A DNA stretch of 64,000 nt from an uncultured Bacteroides sp. (GTDB lineage Bacteria; Bacteroidota; Bacteroidia; Bacteroidales; Bacteroidaceae): positions 124,001-188,000 of the forward strand of contig CASFPE010000029.1 of the NCBI GenBank assembly GCA_949296575.1, read 5' to 3'. The first letter of the stretch is position 1. Every line of letters starts with the position of its first letter. Below are positions 45,025-53,415 of the stretch, piece after piece. The notes beneath the pieces were generated by a model that saw only the letters and a list, made by a program, of their open reading frames with translations, was not told the DNA's origin and searched no databases. Position numbers and translations under genes: made by a program.

Positions 45025-46090
45025 ATTGAGATATGTCATGGTGTTGCTCGTCTGCTTCCTGTTTGCAGGCACGGCCAAGGCAAGCGGCGCGGCGGCGGAC
45101 GAAAACGGCAATGTAGATGTGAAGGCAATTGTGTTCGGCCATATCGGTGATGCGTATGAATGGCACATCACGAAATGGGGCGACAAAGACATCATCATCC
45201 CGCTTCCGGTGATTGTAAGGAGCCAGGAAACAGGCTGGCATGCGTTCCTTTCATCCCGGTTGGAAGGGGGCGAGGAATATGAAGGTTTCCGCATTGCTTC
45301 GGAAGGGGAACATGCGGGAAAGGTGGTGGAACGCACGTCATCCGGCGAGGAAGTGCGCCCGTTGGATATTTCCATCACAAAGGTGACGTTTGCTTTGTTG
45401 CTGAACAGTGTCCTGCTGGTTGCCATTATCTTGGGCGTGGCCCGCTGGTACAAGAAGCGCACCCCGGATGCTGCGGCTCCGAAAGGTTTCGTGGGCTTCA
45501 TGGAGATGTTCATCATGATGGTGCATGACGACATCATCAAAAGTTGCGTGGGCGAGAAGTACCGGCGTTTTGCTCCGTATTTGCTGACCGCTTTCTTCTT
45601 TATATTCCTGAATAATGTGATGGGGTTGATACCCATATTCCCCGGCGGTGCGAATGTGACGGGCAACATTGCCGTGACGTTGGTTCTGGCGTTGTTCACC
45701 TTTTTTGCTGTCAACCTGTTCGGGAACAAGGAATATTGGAAAGACATCTTTTGGCCGCATGTGCCGAATTGGCTGAAAGTGCCGGTGCCGTTGATGCCGG
45801 TAGTGGAACTGTTTGGCGTGTTCACTAAGCCGTTTGCCTTGATGATTCGTTTGTTTGCCAACATGATGGCGGGACATTCTGTGATCTTGGCGTTGACGAG
45901 CTTGATATTCATCACGGTCAGCATGGGACCGGCCATTAATGGCACAATGACGGTGGTGTCCGTCCTGTTCTGCATCTTCATGAATATGCTGGAATTGCTG
46001 GTGGCTTTCATTCAGGCATATGTGTTCACCATGCTTTCATCCGTATTTATTGGTTTGGCGCAGGCGGAACATGAGCCGAAAAAAGCGTGA
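45017..46090 (+). CDS. atpB: F1Fo ATP synthase subunit a with exported N-terminal extension
   Basis: The 357-residue protein is longer than E. coli subunit a (271). A signal peptide-like N-terminus (MDRLRYVMVLLVCFLFAGTA) precedes about 100 periplasmic residues, after which the usual membrane helices begin near residue 120. The essential arginine is in FALMIRLFANMMAGHSVILA (about 275-294) and the last helices are LLVAFIQAYVFTMLSSVFIG. Subunit a forms the proton half-channels. The extension is usual for Bacteroidota. Confidence 0.95.
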   Translation: MDRLRYVMVLLVCFLFAGTAKASGAAADENGNVDVKAIVFGHIGDAYEWHITKWGDKDIIIPLPVIVRSQETGWHAFLSSRLEGGEEYEGFRIASEGEHAGKVVERTSSGEEVRPLDISITKVTFALLLNSVLLVAIILGVARWYKKRTPDAAAPKGFVGFMEMFIMMVHDDIIKSCVGEKYRRFAPYLLTAFFFIFLNNVMGLIPIFPGGANVTGNIAVTLVLALFTFFAVNLFGNKEYWKDIFWPHVPNWLKVPVPLMPVVELFGVFTKPFALMIRLFANMMAGHSVILALTSLIFITVSMGPAINGTMTVVSVLFCIFMNMLELLVAFIQAYVFTMLSSVFIGLAQAEHEPKKA

Positions 46091-46123
46091 ATTTAAAAGG
46101 AAAAAACAAATATAAATCATTAA

Positions 46124-46384
<261 letters not shown>

Positions 46385-46403
46385 AAAGGATAAGGGATAG
46401 CTT

Positions 46404-46901
46404 ATGTCATTGTTAGTTCCTGATAGTGGTTTGCTCTTTTGGATGCTCCTTTCTTTCGGAGTGGTGTTCATCATATTGGCGAAATACGGTTTCCCGGTCA
46501 TTGTGAAGATGGTGGAAAGCCGGAAGGACTATATCGACCAATCGTTGGATGCAGCAAAGGAAGCGAACCGCCAGCTTTCGGCTATCAAGTCGGAGAGCGA
46601 GGCTATTTTGGCAAAAGCGCACGAAGAACAGACGAGAATCTTGAATGAAGCGGCAGCGACACGCGACCGTATCATTCAGGAAGCCAAAGAGCAAGCCCGC
46701 ATGGAAGGGCAGAAACAGTTGGAGGAGGCGAAACGACAGATTGCCGCAGAGAAAGAGGAGGCAATCCGCGACATACGCCGCCAAGTAGCTGTGCTTTCTG
46801 TTGACATCGCGGAAAAGGTTCTTCGGAAGAATCTGGACAAGAAGCAGGAGCAGATGGCCATGATTGACCGTTTGCTGGATGAAGTGGTTTCCCAGTCATA
46901 A
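46404..46901 (+). CDS. atpF: F1Fo ATP synthase subunit b
   Basis: The 165-residue protein has one N-terminal membrane helix ([20 protein letters not shown]) followed by a long charged coiled coil (residues about 35-150), forming the peripheral stalk. It lies between atpE and atpH. Confidence 0.96.
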   Translation: MSLLVPDSGLLFWMLLSFGVVFIILAKYGFPVIVKMVESRKDYIDQSLDAAKEANRQLSAIKSESEAILAKAHEEQTRILNEAAATRDRIIQEAKEQARMEGQKQLEEAKRQIAAEKEEAIRDIRRQVAVLSVDIAEKVLRKNLDKKQEQMAMIDRLLDEVVSQS

Positions 46902-46913
46902 ATCGCATAAGAG

Positions 46914-47468
46914 ATGGATGTAGGAATCATTTCAAGGCGTTATGCTAAGGCATTGCTGGAATATGCGGAAAGTTCCGGTTGCGGGAAGGAGGTTTACGAA
47001 GGAATGTCCCGCTTGTCGGGATGTTTCTTGTCGTTGCCCCAGTTGCATGTAGCGTTGAATAATCCGGTTCTTGGTATAGAAGAAAAGCTTTCCTTGGTTT
47101 GCCAGGCCGCAGGCGGGAAAGTGTGCGAGGAGTTTGTTCGTTTCGTGAAGCTTGTTTTGCATGCAAAGAGAGAATCTTGTTTGCAATTGATGTGCTTGAC
47201 GTACATCGATTTGTATCGCAGGATGAAGAACATCACCATAGGGAAGCTGACCACCGCCTGCCCTGTAGAGAAAGGCGTGGAGGAAAGATTGAAAGCTTTG
47301 GTGCATGACCATACGCATGGCGATGTGGAACTGGAAATGAAAGTGGAACCTTCCATCGAAGGGGGATTCATTTTCGAGGTCGGGACTTACCGTTTGGATG
47401 CCAGCATCGCGACCCAGTTCCGGCGCGTGAAGCAGCAGTTTATTGAAAAGAACAGAAGAATAGTTTAA
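46914..47468 (+). CDS. atpH: F1Fo ATP synthase subunit delta
   Basis: The 184-residue protein ([19 protein letters not shown] at the start and [20 protein letters not shown] near the end, matching the family G-G-x-x-x-x-x-G-x-x-x-x-D-x-S pattern) joins the stalk to the top of F1. It starts 12 bp after atpF. Confidence 0.95.
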   Translation: MDVGIISRRYAKALLEYAESSGCGKEVYEGMSRLSGCFLSLPQLHVALNNPVLGIEEKLSLVCQAAGGKVCEEFVRFVKLVLHAKRESCLQLMCLTYIDLYRRMKNITIGKLTTACPVEKGVEERLKALVHDHTHGDVELEMKVEPSIEGGFIFEVGTYRLDASIATQFRRVKQQFIEKNRRIV

Positions 47469-47488
47469 GGATTGAAAACGAAAGAAAT

Positions 47489-49075
47489 ATGTCTGATAAT
47501 ATAAGACCAAGTGAAGTTTCTGAGATATTGCTTGAGCAATTGAAAGGCATTGACACGAGCCTCAAGTTCGATGAAGTGGGAACCGTGCTTCAGGTGAGCG
47601 ACGGTGTGGCCCGCATCTATGGCCTTCGCAATGCTGAAGCAAGCGAGTTGCTGGAATTTGAGAACGGCGTGATGGCAGTGGTGATGAACTTAGAGGAAGA
47701 CAATGTGGGTGCCGTTTTGCTGGGTGCAACAGACAAGATAAAAGAAGGAATGGTGGTGAAACGCACGGGGCGCATCGCTTCCATCCGTGTAGGTGAAAGC
47801 ATGTTAGGCCGTGTCATCGACCCATTGGGCGAATCATTGGACGGCAAAGGTGCGATAGGCGGCGAGCTTTGTGAGATGCCTTTGGAACGGAAAGCACCGG
47901 GAGTCATCTTCAGGCAACCCGTGAATGAACCGCTCCAGACAGGTCTGAAGGCGGTGGATGCCATGATTCCCATCGGGCGCGGACAGCGTGAGTTGATTAT
48001 CGGCGACCGTCAGACGGGAAAGACGGCCATTGCCATTGACACGATATTGAACCAGAAATCCAATTATGAAGCAGGCGACCCGGTGTATTGCATCTATGTA
48101 GCGGTGGGCCAGAAAGGTTCCACGGTGGCCAACATCGTGAACACCTTGCGTGAACATGGCGCGATGGATTACACGATTGTGGTGGCTGCCACGGCTGCCG
48201 ACCCTGCTGCCGTGCAATATTTTGCGCCGTTTGCAGGCGCGGCCATCGGGGAATATTTCCGCGACACAGGCCGCCATGCCTTGGTCGTTTACGATGATTT
48301 GTCGAAACAAGCGGTGGCTTACCGCGAAGTGTCGTTGATCCTTCGTCGTCCTTCCGGGCGCGAGGCCTATCCGGGCGACATATTTTATTTGCATTCCCGC
48401 CTTCTGGAACGCGCGGCCAAGATTATCGGGCAGCAGGAAGTAGCCAGCCAGATGAACGATTTGCCGGAAAGCCTGAAGGGAAAGGTGAAGGGCGGAGGCT
48501 CGTTGACTGCTTTGCCGATCATTGAAACACAGGCAGGCGACGTGTCAGCCTACATTCCCACGAACGTGATTTCCATTACCGACGGGCAGATTTTCTTGGA
48601 AACCGACTTGTTCAACCAAGGCAACCGCCCGGCCATCAATGTGGGCATCTCTGTGTCGCGTGTGGGTGGCAATGCCCAAATCAAGCCGATGAAGAAGGTG
48701 GCGGGTACTTTGAAAATCGACCAGGCACAGTACCGTGAATTGGAAGCATTCTCAAAATTCAGCAGCGACATGGATCCTGTCACCGCCATGACCATTGACC
48801 GTGGCCGGAAGAACACGCGCTTGCTTATCCAGCCCCAGTATTCGCCGATGCCGGTGGCAGAACAAGTGGCCATATTGTATTGCGGAACGCATGGGTTGCT
48901 CAAGGATGTTCCTTTGGAAAAGGTGACGGAATTTGAACATAATTTCTTAGAAAATATTCGTTTGAACCATAAGGAAGACGTTTTGGATGTGATTGCCGGA
49001 GGCACTTTGAGCGATGAAGCCGCTGCCGTCATTGAGAAAACAGCCGCTGAGATATCCGTCCAATATAAAGCATAA
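47489..49075 (+). CDS. atpA: F1Fo ATP synthase subunit alpha
   Basis: The 528-residue protein shows [20 protein letters not shown] (nucleotide-binding loop, about 172-191), [20 protein letters not shown], the Walker B-like [20 protein letters not shown] (about 265-284) and [18 protein letters not shown] sequence. It starts 20 bp after atpH and alternates with beta in F1. Confidence 0.98.
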   Translation: MSDNIRPSEVSEILLEQLKGIDTSLKFDEVGTVLQVSDGVARIYGLRNAEASELLEFENGVMAVVMNLEEDNVGAVLLGATDKIKEGMVVKRTGRIASIRVGESMLGRVIDPLGESLDGKGAIGGELCEMPLERKAPGVIFRQPVNEPLQTGLKAVDAMIPIGRGQRELIIGDRQTGKTAIAIDTILNQKSNYEAGDPVYCIYVAVGQKGSTVANIVNTLREHGAMDYTIVVAATAADPAAVQYFAPFAGAAIGEYFRDTGRHALVVYDDLSKQAVAYREVSLILRRPSGREAYPGDIFYLHSRLLERAAKIIGQQEVASQMNDLPESLKGKVKGGGSLTALPIIETQAGDVSAYIPTNVISITDGQIFLETDLFNQGNRPAINVGISVSRVGGNAQIKPMKKVAGTLKIDQAQYRELEAFSKFSSDMDPVTAMTIDRGRKNTRLLIQPQYSPMPVAEQVAILYCGTHGLLKDVPLEKVTEFEHNFLENIRLNHKEDVLDVIAGGTLSDEAAAVIEKTAAEISVQYKA

Positions 49076-49080
49076 CGGCC

Positions 49081-49950
49081 ATGGCATCCCTGAAAGAAGT
49101 AAAAGAAAGGATTAATTCGGTCAGCAGCACGGAGAAAATCACTTCGGCCATGAAGATGGTGGCTTCGGCAAAACTCCACAAGGCGCAGGCGGCCATCGGG
49201 AACATGTACCCTTATGAGCAGAAGCTGAGCGGCATTTTGTCGAGCTTTTTAGACGGGGAGTCCGCTTCCATACAGTCGCCTTATGTGGAAAAGCGCGAGG
49301 TGAAACGGGTGGCAGTTGTTGCTTTTTCTTCCAATTCCAGCCTTTGCGGCGCTTTCAACTCCACAGTCATCCGGCAATTGTTGCAGATGTTGGAAGGCTA
49401 CAGAAACTTGGGGCGTGACAATGTGTTGGTTTATCCCATAGGCAGGAAAGTGGCCGATGCCGTGAAGAAAATGGGTTGGAAAACAGAAGGTGATTACCAG
49501 CGGATGGCCGAACATCCATCGTATGCGGAAACGTCCGCTTTTGCATCGCAACTCATGGATTTGTTCGTGGCTCAAGAAGTGGACAAGGTGGAATTCGTGT
49601 ACAACCATTTCCGTTCCACTTCAGTGCAAGTGTTGACGCAAGAGACGTTCCTGCCTGTCGATTTGGAGAAAGTGCAGAAGGATGCTTCCGGTTTTGCCGT
49701 GGATTACATCGTAGAGCCTTCTCCTAAGGAATTGGTGAAGTCGCTTTTGCCGAAAGTGTTGCGCCTGAAAGTCTATACCGTGTTGCTCGATTCGAATGCG
49801 GCAGAACATGCGGCGCGCATGATAGCCATGCAGGCGGCCACCGACAATGCCGACGACCTGTTGCAGGAACTCACCGTGGCCTACAACAAGTCGCGCCAGC
49901 AGGCCATCACCAATGAATTGCTGGACATCATCGGAGGCTCGATGAAATAG
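49081..49950 (+). CDS. atpG: F1Fo ATP synthase subunit gamma
   Basis: The 289-residue shaft protein begins MASLKEVKERINSVSSTEKI, TSAMKMVASAKLHKAQAA, contains SSNSSLCGAFNSTVIRQLLQ (about 82-101), and ends with ARMIAMQAATDNADDLLQEL, VAYNKSRQQAITNELLDIIG: both helical ends of gamma are intact. It is the last gene of the operon. Confidence 0.97.
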   Translation: MASLKEVKERINSVSSTEKITSAMKMVASAKLHKAQAAIGNMYPYEQKLSGILSSFLDGESASIQSPYVEKREVKRVAVVAFSSNSSLCGAFNSTVIRQLLQMLEGYRNLGRDNVLVYPIGRKVADAVKKMGWKTEGDYQRMAEHPSYAETSAFASQLMDLFVAQEVDKVEFVYNHFRSTSVQVLTQETFLPVDLEKVQKDASGFAVDYIVEPSPKELVKSLLPKVLRLKVYTVLLDSNAAEHAARMIAMQAATDNADDLLQELTVAYNKSRQQAITNELLDIIGGSMK

Positions 49951-49979
49951 TGGTTGCTTCATAACTGAATCATAGCCGG

Positions 49980-50018
49980 GGATGCGTTGCACGGTTTCCG
50001 TGCGGCGCATCCTTTTTT
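49980..50018 (+). terminator. Terminator of the ATP synthase operon
   Basis: GGATGCG/CGCATCC and GCACGG/CCGTGC pair around a TTT loop with a TT/GG internal mismatch, followed by six T. It begins 29 bp after the atpG stop codon. Confidence 0.85.
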
Positions 50019-50082
50019 ATGGTTTTTATCTTGGCAGCAAAACTTTCCGGATTTTCAGGATGCGGCATTGAAATAATAAATG

Positions 50083-50090
50083 TACCTTTG
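50083..50090 (+). promoter_or_regulatory. -7 box 4 nt before the lipB start codon
   Basis: TACCTTTG, a perfect match, separated by GAGC from the ATG at 50095. An in-frame ATG at 50080 lies upstream of the box and cannot be used from this promoter. Confidence 0.55.
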
Positions 50091-50094
50091 GAGC

Positions 50095-50775
50095 ATGGAA
50101 TTGAGAGTGGAAGATTGGGGGCTTGTCCTTTATTCTGATGCCTGGCAGAGGCAGACGGAATGTTTCAACGAACTGGTCCGTGCCAAGCAGGCACGTGAAT
50201 CGTATGTGAACCGCATCGTGGTTTGCCAGCACCCGCACGTTTATACGTTGGGGCGCAGCGGGAAAGATGCGAACATGTTGCTCACAGAAGCGCAGTTGGA
50301 ACGCATCGGGGCGGCCTTGTTCCACATCGACCGTGGGGGCGACATCACTTATCATGGACCCGGCCAATTGGTTTGTTATCCTATTTTGAATCTGGAAGAA
50401 TTCCATTTGGGCCTGAAAGAATACGTCCATTTGCTGGAAGAAGCGGTGATTCGCGTCTGCGCTTCCTATGGCATCTTGGCAGGGCGTTTGGCCGGGGCGA
50501 CGGGTGTCTGGATAGAAGGCGGCACGGCACGTGCGCGGAAAGTATGCGCCATCGGCGTGCGCAGCAGCCATTTCGTCACGATGCACGGGCTGGCATTGAA
50601 CGTGAACACCGACCTTCGTTACTTTAGTTACATCCATCCTTGCGGTTTCATCGACAAGGGTGTCACCTCCTTGCAGCGGGAGTTGGAGCGCGAAGTACCC
50701 TTTGAAGAAACGTGTGGCCGCTTGGTGGAGGAGCTTCGGCAGTTGTTAGAGGAACAAATCCCTTCTGCCGGATGA
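50095..50775 (+). CDS. lipB: Octanoyltransferase LipB
   Basis: LipB transfers octanoyl from ACP to lipoyl domains of the oxo-acid dehydrogenase and glycine cleavage complexes. The 226-residue protein has [11 protein letters not shown] (about 47), [19 protein letters not shown] (about 81-99), the lysine in KVCAIGVR (about 149) and the catalytic-cysteine segment FSYIHPCGF (Cys about 182). All are intact. The start follows from the promoter position. Confidence 0.95.
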   Translation: MELRVEDWGLVLYSDAWQRQTECFNELVRAKQARESYVNRIVVCQHPHVYTLGRSGKDANMLLTEAQLERIGAALFHIDRGGDITYHGPGQLVCYPILNLEEFHLGLKEYVHLLEEAVIRVCASYGILAGRLAGATGVWIEGGTARARKVCAIGVRSSHFVTMHGLALNVNTDLRYFSYIHPCGFIDKGVTSLQRELEREVPFEETCGRLVEELRQLLEEQIPSAG

Positions 50776-50830
50776 GCCGCTTTTTGAGAATTTTTTTTGC
50801 ATTTGTACATATAGACGAAAGGATAAAGAC

Positions 50831-51895
50831 ATGAAGACAGGAGATAAAGTGCGCTTCCTGAACGAAGTGGGAGGCGGCGTTGTGAAAGGTTTCCAAGGCA
50901 AGGACATTGTTTTGGTAGAGGATGCCGACGGCTTCGACATCCCGATGCCGGTGCGCGAATGCGTGGTGGTGGACACCGACAGTTACAATATTGAGCGCAA
51001 GCCGGCGCAGCCGCAGAAGCCGGAGGCGAAGAAGATGCCCCAGCCGGTGCATGAGGAAGACGACGACCGCCCGGTGACGTTCCGCGCCCCGGAGCGGAAG
51101 GAGGGGAATGTGCTGAACGTGTCGCTGGCCTACGTGCCGGAAGATGTGAAGGCCATTTCCACCACGAAGTTCGACGCTTATCTGGTGAACGACAGCAATT
51201 ACAGCCTCTACTACGCTTACATGAGCGCGGAAGGCAACGCTTGGAAAGTGCGGGCGCACGGCCTCTTGGAACCGAACATGAAGGATTGGTTGGAGACGTT
51301 CGGGCGCGAGGACCTGAATGATTTGGAGCGCGTGGCCGTGCAGTTGCTGCCTTTCAAGCCGGACGGGCGCACGTTCTTGATGAAGCCCGCCGTGTGCGTG
51401 GAGCTGAGAATCGACACGGTGAAGTTCTACAAGTTGCATACCTTCCGCGAATCCGTGTTCTTTGATGCCCCGTCGTTGATTTATGACGTTGTGAGCAACG
51501 ACGAGCCGGTTCGGCAGATGTTGGCCAATGCCGACGAATTGAAAGAGGCTTTTTGGAAGAAAAAGGAGGCCGACCAGCCGAAGCCTGTGCAGAAGAAACA
51601 GCCCGTGAAGCAGGAAATCATCGAGGTGGACCTCCATGCTTCCGAGTTGTTGGACACGACCGCCGGGATGAGCAACTCGGAGATACTGAACTACCAGTTG
51701 GACAAGTTCCGCGAAGTGATGGACCAGCACAAGTCCCGCCACGGGCAGAAAATCGTGTTCATCCACGGGAAAGGCGATGGCGTGCTGCGCAAGGCCGTTA
51801 TCGACGAACTGAAACGCTGCTATAAATCGTGCCTTTACCAAGATGCTTCTTTCCGCGAATACGGCTTCGGGGCCACGTTGGTCACCATCCGCTGA
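50831..51895 (+). CDS. DUF2027 and Smr domain-containing protein
   Basis: The 354-residue protein has an N-terminal DUF2027 region ([20 protein letters not shown], then [12 protein letters not shown]), a charged Pro/Lys linker (about residues 55-85), a middle beta-rich domain and a C-terminal Smr domain: [11 protein letters not shown] (about 259, D-L-H), then [20 protein letters not shown] (about 309-328) and the final FGATLVTIR. Smr domains are DNA/RNA nicking or ribosome-linked nuclease folds. The role of this Bacteroidota type is unknown. Confidence 0.87.
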   Translation: MKTGDKVRFLNEVGGGVVKGFQGKDIVLVEDADGFDIPMPVRECVVVDTDSYNIERKPAQPQKPEAKKMPQPVHEEDDDRPVTFRAPERKEGNVLNVSLAYVPEDVKAISTTKFDAYLVNDSNYSLYYAYMSAEGNAWKVRAHGLLEPNMKDWLETFGREDLNDLERVAVQLLPFKPDGRTFLMKPAVCVELRIDTVKFYKLHTFRESVFFDAPSLIYDVVSNDEPVRQMLANADELKEAFWKKKEADQPKPVQKKQPVKQEIIEVDLHASELLDTTAGMSNSEILNYQLDKFREVMDQHKSRHGQKIVFIHGKGDGVLRKAVIDELKRCYKSCLYQDASFREYGFGATLVTIR

Positions 51896-51942
51896 CCGGG
51901 AATCAAGCCTCAGGATGTCCTCAACCTTTAATAAAGCGAACC

Positions 51943-53316
51943 ATGAAAAAGATGATTTTGTGCCTGCTTGCCCTGTTGGGCTGTGCAGGCTTTGCGATGG
52001 GCGAAGGCTCCGTCGCGTATGTTTCCACTGCGGGGGATGATGCCAACGACGGGACTTTTTCCCGTCCTTACCGCACCATCCGCAAGGCATTGGAGGAAAC
52101 TTCGGCCGATGCCACCATTGTGATAAGGGGCGGCGATTACCGCGAATCGGTCAACATCTCCCAAAAGCCGGGGCGGCGCAGCCTGGCCATCAAGTCGTAT
52201 GCAGGCGAGAGAGTGCGCCTGTTGGGCGGTCAATGCGTGGACGAAGCGGAAAAAGTGCCGGGATATGGCCATGTGTTTAGGGCGCATGCCGAGTTGCCCA
52301 GCGCATCTTTGCATTACAGGATCTTCCAGCATGATGTGGACGACTCTTCCACATGGATATCTCCAGAGGAACGCCACCCTCTCCAGAAAGGGAAAGTTTG
52401 CCGTTGTTCTTCTCTTCCTTTGGAGCGTGTTGCTTCCGTTGAGGCTGTGGAAGCCGCTTCTTTCCCCTCCTATTATTATGATGCCGCCCGCAAGTTGCTG
52501 TACTTCCGCATCGCGGAAGGGACGACATTGGAGGAACATCCCCTTTATCTGCCCGGCGGGAAAGGCATTTATGGCGGCAACGATGCCGTCCTCTTGTCCG
52601 TTTGCGGCATAGAGGTGCTGTATGCTCCTTTCGACCTCACCCGTTGTTCCGGCGCGAAGGTCACGGACTGTGCGGCGATGTACGTGTTTGCAGGCGGTTG
52701 TTTCACGTACCACATGGCTGCCGGCATCGAGTTTGTGCGGTGCGAGGCCGCCCGTGCTTTCACAGAGAGCGGCAATGGTGACGGCTTCAATGGCCATGCT
52801 TTCCTTTTGGATGGCGGCCATCCTTATGCCAAGCACACGAGCGTCACGCTGGTGGATTGCTGGTCGCACGACAATTATGACGACGGCTATTCCAATCATG
52901 AGTGTTGCGAAGGCGTGGTGCGCGGCGGCCTTTTCGAGTACAATGGCAAGTATGGAGTGGGTAGCGGGTATGGCGCCCATGAGTCGGTGTACGATGTGGT
53001 ATCCAGACATAACCGTTACGGTTTTGCAATCTGCTCCGAAGTGTTGGAAGGCGAGGGGGGCTATGCCAGCCAGATGGCGGCCCATGGTTGTGTTGCCGAG
53101 TCGAACACAGAAGCCGGTTATCATGTGAACACTTCGGGCAATCCCGGAGCAAACAAGAACAGCATGCGCCTGTATGGCTGCTATTCGTTCGGCAACAAAG
53201 TGGGTTTCGAGTCGCAGGACGGTTCTTGTCTTGAGATGGTGGACTGCAAAGATGCCGGCTCGTCTGTCGTGTGCCGGGGGGCTGTCGTACGGAAGGAAGC
53301 CCGTCTTGTGGATTGA
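51943..53316 (+). CDS. Exported right-handed parallel beta-helix protein (DUF1565-like)
   Basis: The 457-residue protein has a signal peptide MKKMILCLLALLGCAGFAMG. The mature start VAYVSTAGDDANDGTFSRPY, RTIRKALEE is the DUF1565-type opening of pectate-lyase-like beta-helices. From about residue 210 onward the helix repeats continue (VTLVDCWSHDNYDDGYSNHE, YDVVSRHNRYGFAICSE, AHGCVAESNTEAGYHVNTSG). Related proteins bind or cleave polysaccharides; catalytic residues cannot be assigned. A longer frame begins at 51829 inside the preceding gene, but the signal peptide marks the start at 51943. Confidence 0.85.
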   Translation: MKKMILCLLALLGCAGFAMGEGSVAYVSTAGDDANDGTFSRPYRTIRKALEETSADATIVIRGGDYRESVNISQKPGRRSLAIKSYAGERVRLLGGQCVDEAEKVPGYGHVFRAHAELPSASLHYRIFQHDVDDSSTWISPEERHPLQKGKVCRCSSLPLERVASVEAVEAASFPSYYYDAARKLLYFRIAEGTTLEEHPLYLPGGKGIYGGNDAVLLSVCGIEVLYAPFDLTRCSGAKVTDCAAMYVFAGGCFTYHMAAGIEFVRCEAARAFTESGNGDGFNGHAFLLDGGHPYAKHTSVTLVDCWSHDNYDDGYSNHECCEGVVRGGLFEYNGKYGVGSGYGAHESVYDVVSRHNRYGFAICSEVLEGEGGYASQMAAHGCVAESNTEAGYHVNTSGNPGANKNSMRLYGCYSFGNKVGFESQDGSCLEMVDCKDAGSSVVCRGAVVRKEARLVD

Positions 53317-53383
53317 AAAGGCGTTGGAAGAAGAATGCAAAAGCATTTTTGGGAATATTGTGATGTCGGATTAAAAACTTTTG

Positions 53384-53391
53384 TATCTTTG
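53384..53391 (+). promoter_or_regulatory. -7 box of the transmembrane SARP-type regulator gene
   Basis: TATCTTTG, a perfect match, 24 bp before the ATG at 53416. It shows the regulator can be transcribed independently of the beta-helix gene upstream. Confidence 0.6.
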
Positions 53392-53415
53392 TGGGCATTA
53401 CGGAAGAGGGAGTTT

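Noticed and set aside
51829..51942. N-terminal extension of the first beta-helix protein
   Set aside because: It overlaps the Smr-domain coding end and would bury a normal signal peptide beginning at 51943.
51928..53346. Minus-strand open frame opposite the first beta-helix gene
   Set aside because: The plus-strand frame has a signal peptide and beta-helix repeats, while the minus frame has none.
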